This document shows positions 52,968 to 61,059 of a stretch of DNA of 64,000 nucleotides, piece after piece. This DNA is from Brucella pituitosa (GTDB lineage: Bacteria > Pseudomonadota > Alphaproteobacteria > Rhizobiales > Rhizobiaceae). The translations under genes were made by a program, and so were the position numbers. The stretch spans positions 248,001 to 312,000 of the forward strand of contig NZ_PYSY02000002.1 in the NCBI RefSeq assembly GCF_003049685.1, written 5' to 3'. Below the pieces are notes generated by a model. That model was not told where the DNA came from, ran no database searches, and worked only from the letters and a program-made list of their open reading frames with translations. Position 1 is the first letter of the stretch. Every line of letters begins with the position of its first letter.

Positions 52968-54377
52968 ATGATGAGCGAGCGCAAGATATTCGCCGGGCCA
53001 CGCATCAGGCGCATCCGCAACGAGCGAGGCTTGACCCAGACGGCCATGGCCGAGGCGCTTGGCATTTCGCCGTCTTACCTGAACCTGATTGAGCGTAATC
53101 AACGACCACTGACGGTGCAGCTTCTGCTGAAGCTCGCCAGTGTTTACAAGCTCAATCTCGACAGTCTTCAAGCTGAAAGCGGCTCCACGATCACGGGTCT
53201 GAAGGAAGTCTTTTCCGATCCGCTGCTGACCGGCGAATTGCCAGGCGATCAGGAGCTGGTCGAAATAGGCGAGGCCGCGCCCAATGCTGCCGTCGGTATC
53301 ATGAAGCTTTACCGTGCCTATCGCGAACAGCAGCAACGCCTCTCCGATCTGTCGCAATTGCTGTCGCATGAGGGAAGTGGGGCGGAGCTTTCTGCGACGC
53401 GCCTGCCGCTCGACGAAGTGCGCGATGTGATGGCGCGGCGCGCCAATCATTATCCACGTATCGAGGAAGAGGCGGAGAGCTTTTACGCATTGCTTAAGCC
53501 CGAAGGTGATTTGTCGGGTGCGTTGAAAGAATGGTTACGGCGCGAGCATGGCATCACCGTGCGCACGTTGCCGGTCGCCACCATGCCAAACTGGCGCAGG
53601 CGTTATGACCGGCATTCGCAGCGACTGTTTATATCGGAGCGATTATCGCCTTTTGATCAGTTGCTGGAAATTGCCATGGAAGCGGCACTCGTCCGTATGC
53701 AGGTGATGATCGGCGCTGAAACGGAAGGGCTGAAACTCTCTTCCAGTGAAGCAAAGCGCATCGCCCGGTTCGAACTGGCACGCTATGCGGCGCAGGCCTT
53801 AATGATGCCCTATCGCCAGTTTCGCGATGCAGCCGTGCGTGCGCGCTATGATATTGATGTTTTGCGCTCGCGCTTTGGCGTGTCGTTTCAGCAGGCGGCA
53901 AGCCGGCTCACAACGCTTCAGCGGCAGGGTAATTCTGCTCTGCCGTTTTTCTTGATGGAAATCGACCATGCGGGCAATCGCTTGCGCATGGCTGGTGCCG
54001 AAGGGTTTCCCGTCCGATTTGGTGGGCAATGCCCAAAATTGCCGGTCTATTCAGCTTTCGCGCAGGCAGGGCAGGTGCTGGTTGAACCGGCAGAGCTGCC
54101 GGATGGTTCCGCTTTCCTAACGATAGCGCGAACGCTTGAAGGTCCGCATGGCGCTTTCAACGAGCGTCCCCGACGAACGGCTATTCTTCTTGGTTGCTCG
54201 CTCGATGCAGGTGCAGAGACGATTTATGGCGCGAATAGTGCTCCCAGCACGGAAATTGGTCCGGCCTGTCGGCTTTGTGAGCGGCAGGGCTGTATCACGC
54301 GTGCGGAGCCTCCGCTTACTCGCCCATTAGGACTTGATGAAATGGTAGCGGGACTTTCAGCATTTGACTTCCAGTAG
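52968..54377 (+). CDS. ScfR/RamB-type regulator (XRE HTH, ImmA/IrrE-like, DUF2083)
   Basis: 469 residues. N-terminal XRE helix-turn-helix (IRRIRNERGLTQTAMAEALG then ISPSYLNLIERNQRPL); central IrrE/ImmA-like region, here without a readable HExxH metal motif; C-terminal DUF2083-like part with FPVRFGGQCPKLPVYSAFAQ and Cys-rich GPACRLCERQGCITRAEPPL. This architecture is that of short-chain fatty-acyl-CoA regulators (ScfR; RamB, PccR, MccR), which sense acyl-CoA and activate or repress acetate/propionate pathways. It is divergent from aceA, which it most likely controls. Confidence 0.88.
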   Translation: MMSERKIFAGPRIRRIRNERGLTQTAMAEALGISPSYLNLIERNQRPLTVQLLLKLASVYKLNLDSLQAESGSTITGLKEVFSDPLLTGELPGDQELVEIGEAAPNAAVGIMKLYRAYREQQQRLSDLSQLLSHEGSGAELSATRLPLDEVRDVMARRANHYPRIEEEAESFYALLKPEGDLSGALKEWLRREHGITVRTLPVATMPNWRRRYDRHSQRLFISERLSPFDQLLEIAMEAALVRMQVMIGAETEGLKLSSSEAKRIARFELARYAAQALMMPYRQFRDAAVRARYDIDVLRSRFGVSFQQAASRLTTLQRQGNSALPFFLMEIDHAGNRLRMAGAEGFPVRFGGQCPKLPVYSAFAQAGQVLVEPAELPDGSAFLTIARTLEGPHGAFNERPRRTAILLGCSLDAGAETIYGANSAPSTEIGPACRLCERQGCITRAEPPLTRPLGLDEMVAGLSAFDFQ

Positions 54378-54538
54378 AGCCGCGATATTTCGGCCCGGAA
54401 CGTGTGCACCACAACTTTTTATGTTCGTCTTGTCATCAGCCGGTTGACGAATGCTGCACAATCTAAAAAGGTAGTAACTGAAACAGTTTACCCACCCTTG
54501 AGCTGTGCCGGGAATGACGGTGCAGAATGGAGCACGCG

Positions 54539-55642
54539 ATGAGGATGAAATCCTTTCTTCTGGCGACAACTATGGTCTCTGGTCTCGTAGCCGCCGCCGT
54601 ATTTCCCGCAAGTGCGCAGGAGCGGGTGGTTAATATCTATAACTGGTCGGATTATATCGACGACTCGATCCTTAAGGATTTCACCAAGGAAACGGGTATC
54701 AAGGTCGTTTACGACGTTTATGATTCCAACGAAATTCTCGAAACCAAGCTTCTCGCAGGTGGTAGCGGCTACGATCTCGTCGTGCCGTCAGGTGAATTTC
54801 TTGGCCGTCAGATCCCGGCAGGCGTGTTTCTGAAACTCGACAAGGACAAGCTCCCGAACCTCAAGAATATGTGGGACGAAATTTCGACCCGCGCTGCGAC
54901 CTACGATCCGGGCAACGAATACTCCATCAACTACATGTGGGGCACGACCGGTATTGGCTACAACAAGGCCAAGATCAAGGAAGCACTCGGCACCGATACG
55001 ATTGACTCGTGGGATGTGCTCTTCGATCCGGAAAAGTCGGCAAAACTTAAAGGCTGCGGTATTTACCTGCTCGACTCAGCCAGCGAAATGCTGCGTCCGG
55101 CTTTGAATTATCTGGGTCTGGACCCGAATTCGCCATCACCCGACGATCTGGAAAAGGCACAGGAACTCTATCTGAAAATCCGTCCAAATATCCGCAAGTT
55201 CCATTCGTCGGAATATATCAATGCGCTGGCGAACGGCGATATCTGCATGGCGGTCGGTTATTCGGGTGATATCTTCCAGGCCCGCGACCGTGCCGAAAAG
55301 GCCAAGCAGGGCGTAGAGATCGGTTATTCGATCCCGAAGGAAGGCGCGCTGATGTGGTTTGACCAGATGGCGATCCCGGCAGACGCAAAGAATGTCCCTG
55401 AAGCGCTCGAATTCATGAACTATATCATGCGTCCGGAAGTAGCAGCCAAGGCGTCGAATTTCGTATTCTATGCGAATGGTAACAAGGCCTCGCAGGAATT
55501 CATCGACAAGGAAATTCTTGATGACCCGGCAATTTATCCGAGCGACGAAGTGCTGAAGAAGCTGTTTGTGCCGACGCCTTATGACACCAAGGTACAGCGT
55601 GTTGTTACACGTGCCTGGACCAAGATTGTCACAGGCCAGTAA
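54539..55642 (+). CDS. potF: Putrescine-type substrate-binding protein
   Basis: 367 residues from ATG 54539, with GGAG seven bases upstream. Sec signal (FLLATTMVSGLVAAAVFPAS-AQE). SBP_bac_8/PotD-F fold: ERVVNIYNWSDYIDDSILKD, EILETKLLAGGSGYDLVVPS, WGTTGIGYNKAKI, AVGYSGDIFQARDRAEKA. The NWSDY and PS(G)EF segments contact the polyamine. It captures putrescine (or a related polyamine) in the periplasm for PotGHI, which follow in order. Confidence 0.93.
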   Translation: MRMKSFLLATTMVSGLVAAAVFPASAQERVVNIYNWSDYIDDSILKDFTKETGIKVVYDVYDSNEILETKLLAGGSGYDLVVPSGEFLGRQIPAGVFLKLDKDKLPNLKNMWDEISTRAATYDPGNEYSINYMWGTTGIGYNKAKIKEALGTDTIDSWDVLFDPEKSAKLKGCGIYLLDSASEMLRPALNYLGLDPNSPSPDDLEKAQELYLKIRPNIRKFHSSEYINALANGDICMAVGYSGDIFQARDRAEKAKQGVEIGYSIPKEGALMWFDQMAIPADAKNVPEALEFMNYIMRPEVAAKASNFVFYANGNKASQEFIDKEILDDPAIYPSDEVLKKLFVPTPYDTKVQRVVTRAWTKIVTGQ

Positions 55643-55807
55643 TAGTTAAATCGTAAGACGGCTATATCAGCCGATGCGAGATAATCGTTGGAATTTGGGA
55701 GCGGCTCACTGTTAACACAGGAGAGCCGCTCTACGTCTTACCAATCTACATCAATGGCAGGCTGCGGTCTGTGGATCGGGTTCCTGATAAGTCGATAGGG
55801 GAACGGA

Positions 55808-56953
55808 ATGGAATCTTTTGGCAGCTTTCGCCGCAAATTCGCACCGTGGAATGATCCGGCAGCGAAGCCTTATATTTCTTTTGAGAATGTGACGAAGGTA
55901 TTTGGCGATTTTACCGCCGTCGATAATCTGTCACTCAATGTCTTCAATCGTGAATTCTTTGCGCTGCTTGGTGCTTCGGGCTGTGGCAAGACCACGCTGA
56001 TGCGTATGCTGGCAGGCTTTGAAGAGCCGACGTCCGGGCGCATTACGCTCGACGGGCAGGACATGCGTGGTATTCCTCCCTATAAACGCCCGGTAAACAT
56101 GATGTTCCAGTCCTATGCCCTGTTCCCGCATATGACTGTTGAAAACAACATCGCGTTCGGTCTCAAGCAGGACGGAATGGCGAAATCGGAAATCGATGCA
56201 CGCGTCGCTGAAATGCTCAAGCTTGTGAAGCTTGAGCAATATGGCAAGCGTAAGCCGCATCAACTTTCCGGCGGTCAGCGCCAGCGCGTGGCACTTGCGC
56301 GCTCCGTTGCCAAACGGCCCAAAGTCCTGCTGCTTGATGAGCCGCTTGGCGCACTCGATAAGAAGCTGCGTGAGGAAACTCAGTTCGAACTGATGGATTT
56401 GCAGGTCAAGCTCGGCATGACCTTCATGGTCGTTACGCACGATCAGGAAGAAGCGATGACCATGTCCGACCGTATCGCGGTGATGGACAAGGGGCGCATC
56501 ATGCAGGTTGCAACGCCTGCGGAAGTTTACGAAGCACCGCGTTCAAAGTTTGTGGCCGACTTCATCGGCAATGTGAACATCATTGAAGGTGAGGTGGTAA
56601 AAGCTGCGAATGGCGAGGCGGAAATCGCCACTGAAAAATTCGGCTTCCATATTCACACCGAAACCCGTGAGCAGCTTAATCCGGGTCAGAAGGTCTGGTA
56701 TGCAGTACGGCCTGAAAAGACCCGTATTACCCGCGACAAGCCGGAAGATGCATCGGTAAATGCGGTTGAAGGCGAGTTGTGGGATATCGCATATTTCGGC
56801 GATATGACCGTATTCCACGTGCGCCTTGAAAACGGACGCACCATCAAGGCCGCAAGCCTCAATGCCGTGCGCAAGACCGATAACCCACTTGGCTATGATG
56901 ATCGTGTATGGGTCTCATTCGATACCGACGCCGGTCTGGTGCTAACGGCTTAA
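55808..56953 (+). CDS. potG: Polyamine ABC transporter ATP-binding protein
   Basis: 381 residues. Walker A GASGCGKTT, Q-loop MMFQSYALFPH, signature LSGGQRQRVALARSV, Walker B VLLLDEPLGALD, H-loop VVTHDQEEA; the C-terminal TOBE domain (from about 290) is present, as in PotA/PotG. It hydrolyses ATP to drive uptake. A 165-bp gap separates it from potF; potH follows by 13 bp. Confidence 0.94.
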   Translation: MESFGSFRRKFAPWNDPAAKPYISFENVTKVFGDFTAVDNLSLNVFNREFFALLGASGCGKTTLMRMLAGFEEPTSGRITLDGQDMRGIPPYKRPVNMMFQSYALFPHMTVENNIAFGLKQDGMAKSEIDARVAEMLKLVKLEQYGKRKPHQLSGGQRQRVALARSVAKRPKVLLLDEPLGALDKKLREETQFELMDLQVKLGMTFMVVTHDQEEAMTMSDRIAVMDKGRIMQVATPAEVYEAPRSKFVADFIGNVNIIEGEVVKAANGEAEIATEKFGFHIHTETREQLNPGQKVWYAVRPEKTRITRDKPEDASVNAVEGELWDIAYFGDMTVFHVRLENGRTIKAASLNAVRKTDNPLGYDDRVWVSFDTDAGLVLTA

Positions 56954-56966
56954 GGAGGGGACGCGC

Positions 56967-57878
56967 ATGCAAAAGCTGATCGCCTCCATAACCAGTCGCC
57001 TCGTTATTGCAGTTCCATATTTTTGGCTGCTGCTGTTCTTTTTGGTTCCGTTTTTCATCGTCTTCAAGATTTCTCTGTCTGAAGTCACGATGGCGATCCC
57101 GCCCTATCAGCCAACTGTTGATATCACACAAGGTTTCGCGCTTGCTTGGGAGAAGGTGAAACAGTTCTCCTTCGACAATTATTTCTGGCTACTGGATGAT
57201 CCGCTTTACTACAAAGCGTATCTGTCGAGTGTCCGTATCGCAGCGATTTCAACCGTACTGACGCTGTTTGTAGCTTATCCGATGGCCTACGGTATAGCGC
57301 GTGCACCAACATCAATCAGACCCACACTTCTGATGCTGGTGATCCTGCCCTTCTGGACATCGTTCCTGATCCGCGTTTACGCATGGATTGGAATTCTGAA
57401 ACCAGAAGGCTTGCTCAACCAGTTTTTAATGTGGTTGAACATCATCGATACACCGCTCACCATCCTCAATACGGACACAGCGGTGTATATCGGTATCGTT
57501 TATTCCTATTTGCCGTTCATGGTTCTGCCAATCTATTCGTCTCTCGAGAAGATGGACTACTCGCTGATCGAAGCGGCACAGGATCTTGGTTGCACCGCTA
57601 TTGGCGCGTTCTGGAAAATTACTTTCCCTCTATCGCTTGCGGGCGTTCTTGCCGGCTGCTTCCTTGTCTTCATTCCCGCTGTAGGTGAGTTTGTTATCCC
57701 GGATCTGCTAGGCGGTTCACAGACGTTGATGATCGGTAAGACAATCTGGAGTGAGTTCTTCTCCAACCGTGATTGGCCAGTTTCATCAGCCGTCGCCGTC
57801 GTGCTCCTTCTGTTGCTGATCATACCGATTGTGATCTTCCAGCAAGTGCAGGCGCGTCAGCAGGAAAAGGGGAAATAG
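56967..57878 (+). CDS. potH: Polyamine ABC transporter permease
   Basis: 303 residues with AAGGAGGGG before ATG 56967. Six membrane helices; first helix YFWLLLFFLVPFFIVFKISL, and EAA loop IEAAQDLGCTAIGAFWKITF docks to the ATPase. PotH type by position and by FWTSFLIRVYAWIGILK. PotI starts three bases after its stop. Confidence 0.94.
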   Translation: MQKLIASITSRLVIAVPYFWLLLFFLVPFFIVFKISLSEVTMAIPPYQPTVDITQGFALAWEKVKQFSFDNYFWLLDDPLYYKAYLSSVRIAAISTVLTLFVAYPMAYGIARAPTSIRPTLLMLVILPFWTSFLIRVYAWIGILKPEGLLNQFLMWLNIIDTPLTILNTDTAVYIGIVYSYLPFMVLPIYSSLEKMDYSLIEAAQDLGCTAIGAFWKITFPLSLAGVLAGCFLVFIPAVGEFVIPDLLGGSQTLMIGKTIWSEFFSNRDWPVSSAVAVVLLLLLIIPIVIFQQVQARQQEKGK

Positions 57879-57881
57879 GCC

Positions 57882-58703
57882 ATGAACACGAATTGGTCCC
57901 GTTTCAATATCGCCTCAGTCGCACTTGGCTTTGCCTTCCTTTATCTGCCGATTGTTCTGCTGGTGATCTACTCATTTAATGAATCTCGTCTGGTCACTGT
58001 TTGGGCGGGCTTCTCAACGAAATGGTATGTCGAACTGTTCCGCAATCAGGCGCTGATGGATGCGGCGTGGGTGACAATCCGCGTTGGTCTTCTGTCGGCA
58101 ACAGTCGCTACCGTACTTGGCACGCTGGCAGCGCTTGCATTGACCCGTTACACGCGGTTTCGCGGGCGTATCTTGTTTTCGGGTATGGTCTATGCACCGC
58201 TGGTTATGCCGGATGTCATCACGGGTCTGTCACTGCTTCTTCTGTTCGTTGCGATGAATTTTGACCGTGGTTTCTGGACGGTAACGCTTGCACACATCAC
58301 CTTCTCAATGTGTTTTGTGGCGGTTGTTGTGCAGTCTCGACTGGTGAGCTTTGATCGCTCGCTGGAAGAGGCGGCAATGGATCTCGGTGCGCCGCCGGTC
58401 ACGACCTTCATGAAGATCACCCTGCCGGTGATCCTGCCTGCAGTGGTTTCTGGCTGGATGCTGGCCTTCACGCTCTCGCTCGATGATCTGGTGATTGCAA
58501 GCTTCACGTCTGGACCGGGTGCAACCACGCTGCCGATGAAAATCTACAGCCAGGTTCGCCTTGGGGTTACGCCTGAAATCAATGCGGTCTGTACGATCCT
58601 GATCGCTCTGGTGACAACGGGTGTTATCATCGCTTCGGTTGTTAACAAGCGTCGCGAAGTGCAGCGCCGCCGCGATGAGCAAGCTGCATTCAGGCTGGGA
58701 TAA
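57882..58703 (+). CDS. potI: Polyamine ABC transporter permease
   Basis: 273 residues. PotI features: YLPIVLLVIYSFNESRLVTV, W-x-GFSTKWYVELF, FSGMVYAPLVMPDVITGLSL and EAA loop EEAAMDLGAPPVTTFMKITL. It completes the importer. It converges with the AsmA gene; a GGGGC/GCCCC hairpin (about 58718-58736) lies between and overlaps the AsmA stop. Confidence 0.94.
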   Translation: MNTNWSRFNIASVALGFAFLYLPIVLLVIYSFNESRLVTVWAGFSTKWYVELFRNQALMDAAWVTIRVGLLSATVATVLGTLAALALTRYTRFRGRILFSGMVYAPLVMPDVITGLSLLLLFVAMNFDRGFWTVTLAHITFSMCFVAVVVQSRLVSFDRSLEEAAMDLGAPPVTTFMKITLPVILPAVVSGWMLAFTLSLDDLVIASFTSGPGATTLPMKIYSQVRLGVTPEINAVCTILIALVTTGVIIASVVNKRREVQRRRDEQAAFRLG

Positions 58704-58726
58704 CTCTTAAGCGTAATGGGGCGGTT

Positions 58727-60667
58727 TTACTGCCCCGTTGCACTTCCTGTCGATGATGGGGAGATAAATGGCCTATCCCATGAGCCGCCGACAAAGAAAT
58801 GCAACGGTGGCTTGGTGGGCGCTGCGCCGACCTGCTGGCCGTCGGTGTTTTCTTGCTGTTGCTGCGGTTGGCTTTCAGGGAAGATCACTTCGCCGCTAAG
58901 CGCCAGACTGCGATCAACAAACGGAACAATACCAGCAAGATTAAGTGTGCCGTCGGTCGTTCCAAGGCGGGCATTTTCGAGTGTTGCTACGCCGTCGGAA
59001 AGGTTGGCTTTGAGGTCAAGGCGATTGAAGGCGAGCGAAACATTTTCCTGCCGTTCAAGTGCGAAGAAGCCCTGACTCTGAGCCTTCGTTAGAAAATCCT
59101 GTACCGAGAAGCCTTGCATCTGGCCATTGTTGAGCTGCACGGAAACATTGCCTTGCGCACCGGTCAACAGTGCTGACCAGCGGTTTGCCGGGCCTTTCAT
59201 GAATAGTGAGGCATTGCCTTTGCCATTGACGAATGGCTTGTCGACGCCCAGCGCTGCGAAGAGCTGCGAACTATCGATATCCGACGCGTTGAAACGGAGT
59301 TCTCCAGTGGCAGTTTTAAGATCGCGAACGATCTGCAGATTAGCCTGAAGTATGCCGTTAAAAGCCTTGGCGTCGCCAATATCGAACATCGCGCGGCCGC
59401 CCCTGATCTGCACAGCCGCCGCTACGCCGGTCATGGATACGGGACCAGCAGTGGCAGTTTGTGCTGATAGGCGCAGGTCAAGTTCAGCGCGATCGATAAA
59501 GCTGGTATCGATATTGTCCTGCCCGCTCTGATCGCGCTCATTCGGCGGACGAGGCCGGTTGTCTGGCAACGGCACGAAGATGGAAAACAGCCGGCGCAGA
59601 TCAAGCTTATCAAATGCAAGCGTGCCGGTTACAGCGGGGGTATCTTGCTCAAATCCGATTTCGATCACGCCTTTGGCCGGGCTCTCATCTGTGGTCATTT
59701 CCACATTATCGAACTTCAATCGACGAGGTGTTGAGGTGATCGTTGAATCGAGAGAGAAGACACCAACTTCCGTGCTACCCGCGACAGGAGGTAGTCCTAG
59801 CCAGCGAACTGCATTGCTTAGGGAAGGGGTTTTGGCACTCAACGCGCCTTCAAAGAAGCGATCGTTGGAGATGTTGGCCTTGCCTTCAAAAGTAATGTTG
59901 ACCGGGGTGGAAGTGAAACTCGCCGTAACATCAGACGTACCGCCGGCAAGGAGTGGCAAAGCCTGCGATGCAGTCACGTTGAACTGGGTGTTCTCCCCGC
60001 GCCATAACGCGCTGCCACGGAGTGTCGCCGCGCTCGACGTGCGGGGCCATTCCAGAGTAGCGTTCAATTTGGTAATCTGTTGATCTTCCTTCGGTTCCTC
60101 ATCGGAATCTGGACGATTGAACGAGACCGTCCCATCTCGGATTACAACGCGGCCGAAAGGCTGTGAAGCTTGCTGTGCAGCAAGCGTTTTGTCGTTCTCG
60201 CCACTCTGCTGCAATGCACGCTGAGCACGGATCGCCGTGCCAAGACGTCCGTTGGAATTTGCAATCGCATCGAGAAGACCGGAGAAGTTATCGACTGGAC
60301 CACCGATGTTGAAATGCGGTCTCACAATCTGTGTTTCTGAGAATGACAAACGCCCCATCAGTGCATCAAGGGGCGATAGTTCGACCTCTATCCGGTTGGC
60401 GCTCATGAATGGCTTGGCGCCTTGCTCGGAAAGCTTGCTGAGTGTCACGCCTTCAAGCGAGGCACGCAAAACCGGGAACACGCGAAGACGCGGTGCTTCA
60501 CGCAATTCAACACTATAGCCGGTCCACGCACTGATTTCCTGCGCCACTCGAATACGGATTGAATCTGTAGAGACGATAAAAGGTATAAGGGCCAGCAGCG
60601 TTGCCACGGCCGCCGCGCTAAGAATGATGATCGCAACAATAAGGCGCGTAAATCTGGGCCAGCGCAT
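58727..60667 (-). CDS. AsmA-family protein
   Basis: 646 residues from ATG 60667, with AGGATGG before it. One N-terminal membrane anchor (LIVAIIILSAAAVATLLALI), then a periplasmic part with AsmA hallmarks: YSVELREAPRLRVFPVLRAS, SANRIEVELSPLDALMGRLS, and a C-terminal AsmA_2-type domain (FALERQENVSLAFNRLDLKA, DGTLNLAGIVPFVDRSLAL). AsmA-like proteins are chorein-type bridges implicated in lipid traffic to the outer membrane. It stands alone in this orientation. Confidence 0.9.
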   Translation of the reverse strand: MRWPRFTRLIVAIIILSAAAVATLLALIPFIVSTDSIRIRVAQEISAWTGYSVELREAPRLRVFPVLRASLEGVTLSKLSEQGAKPFMSANRIEVELSPLDALMGRLSFSETQIVRPHFNIGGPVDNFSGLLDAIANSNGRLGTAIRAQRALQQSGENDKTLAAQQASQPFGRVVIRDGTVSFNRPDSDEEPKEDQQITKLNATLEWPRTSSAATLRGSALWRGENTQFNVTASQALPLLAGGTSDVTASFTSTPVNITFEGKANISNDRFFEGALSAKTPSLSNAVRWLGLPPVAGSTEVGVFSLDSTITSTPRRLKFDNVEMTTDESPAKGVIEIGFEQDTPAVTGTLAFDKLDLRRLFSIFVPLPDNRPRPPNERDQSGQDNIDTSFIDRAELDLRLSAQTATAGPVSMTGVAAAVQIRGGRAMFDIGDAKAFNGILQANLQIVRDLKTATGELRFNASDIDSSQLFAALGVDKPFVNGKGNASLFMKGPANRWSALLTGAQGNVSVQLNNGQMQGFSVQDFLTKAQSQGFFALERQENVSLAFNRLDLKANLSDGVATLENARLGTTDGTLNLAGIVPFVDRSLALSGEVIFPESQPQQQQENTDGQQVGAAPTKPPLHFFVGGSWDRPFISPSSTGSATGQ

Positions 60668-60942
60668 CAACCATCCTATCAGTGAGAAACAATACGTAAT
60701 CTAAACCAGCACTGTGGCAAAGCAAAGCCGTCCATGCTGATTCTGACATATGGTTAAACAATTGCTTCCAGGAAATTAACCCTGATTTTACAGGAGTTTC
60801 CAATGCGTAAATTCCGAACCTTAATTTTAACAGGCGGTTAACCGGCTATGCGTCATAAAAAGTGCAACACTGAGTAATGATTGAGCTGCCATCAGGCCTC
60901 ATTCGCGATTGCTTTTGTGTCTCTTTGTCTCTGATATTCTCC
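60668..60942. other. Intergenic stretch with two tiny reading frames
   Basis: No normal gene. On the plus strand ATG 60803 has a good site (CAGGAG, 60791-60796) and opens a 12-codon frame MRKFRTLILTGG ending at 60841; a 9-codon frame MRHKKCNTE begins at 60848. A plus-strand terminator follows at 60943-60970. Together they suggest a small transcript with a leader-type peptide, or an sRNA. Confidence 0.4.
60803..60841 (+). CDS. Possible 12-residue peptide MRKFRTLILTGG
   Basis: ATG preceded by CAGGAGTTTCC, an ideal Shine-Dalgarno spacing. It ends in TAA and is followed by a second tiny frame and, 100 bases on, a strong terminator. Too short for codon statistics, so only the ribosome site and terminator support it. 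Confidence 0.3.
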   Translation: MRKFRTLILTGG

Positions 60943-60970
60943 AACGCTGGTTTTTACCGGCGTTTTTTTT
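60943..60970 (+). terminator. Orphan Rho-independent terminator
   Basis: AACGCTGGT (60943-60951) pairs with ACCGGCGTT (60956-60964, one G-T pair), closed by a TTTT loop and followed by T8. No plus-strand gene precedes it for 2.2 kb, so it should end an unannotated short transcript. Confidence 0.8.
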
Positions 60971-61026
60971 GATCAGAGCGCTGTGTTCACAAAAGATCGC
61001 TCTAAGGGCTTAAATTGTGCAGAAGT

Positions 61027-61052
61027 AAAAAAGCCCTCCATACGGAGGGCTT
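61027..61052 (-). terminator. Terminator of the PdhS-like kinase gene
   Basis: Nine-base-pair perfect stem AAGCCCTCC/GGAGGGCTT, followed on the minus strand by five to six T, just past the kinase stop. Confidence 0.92.
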
Positions 61053-61059
61053 AAAATTG

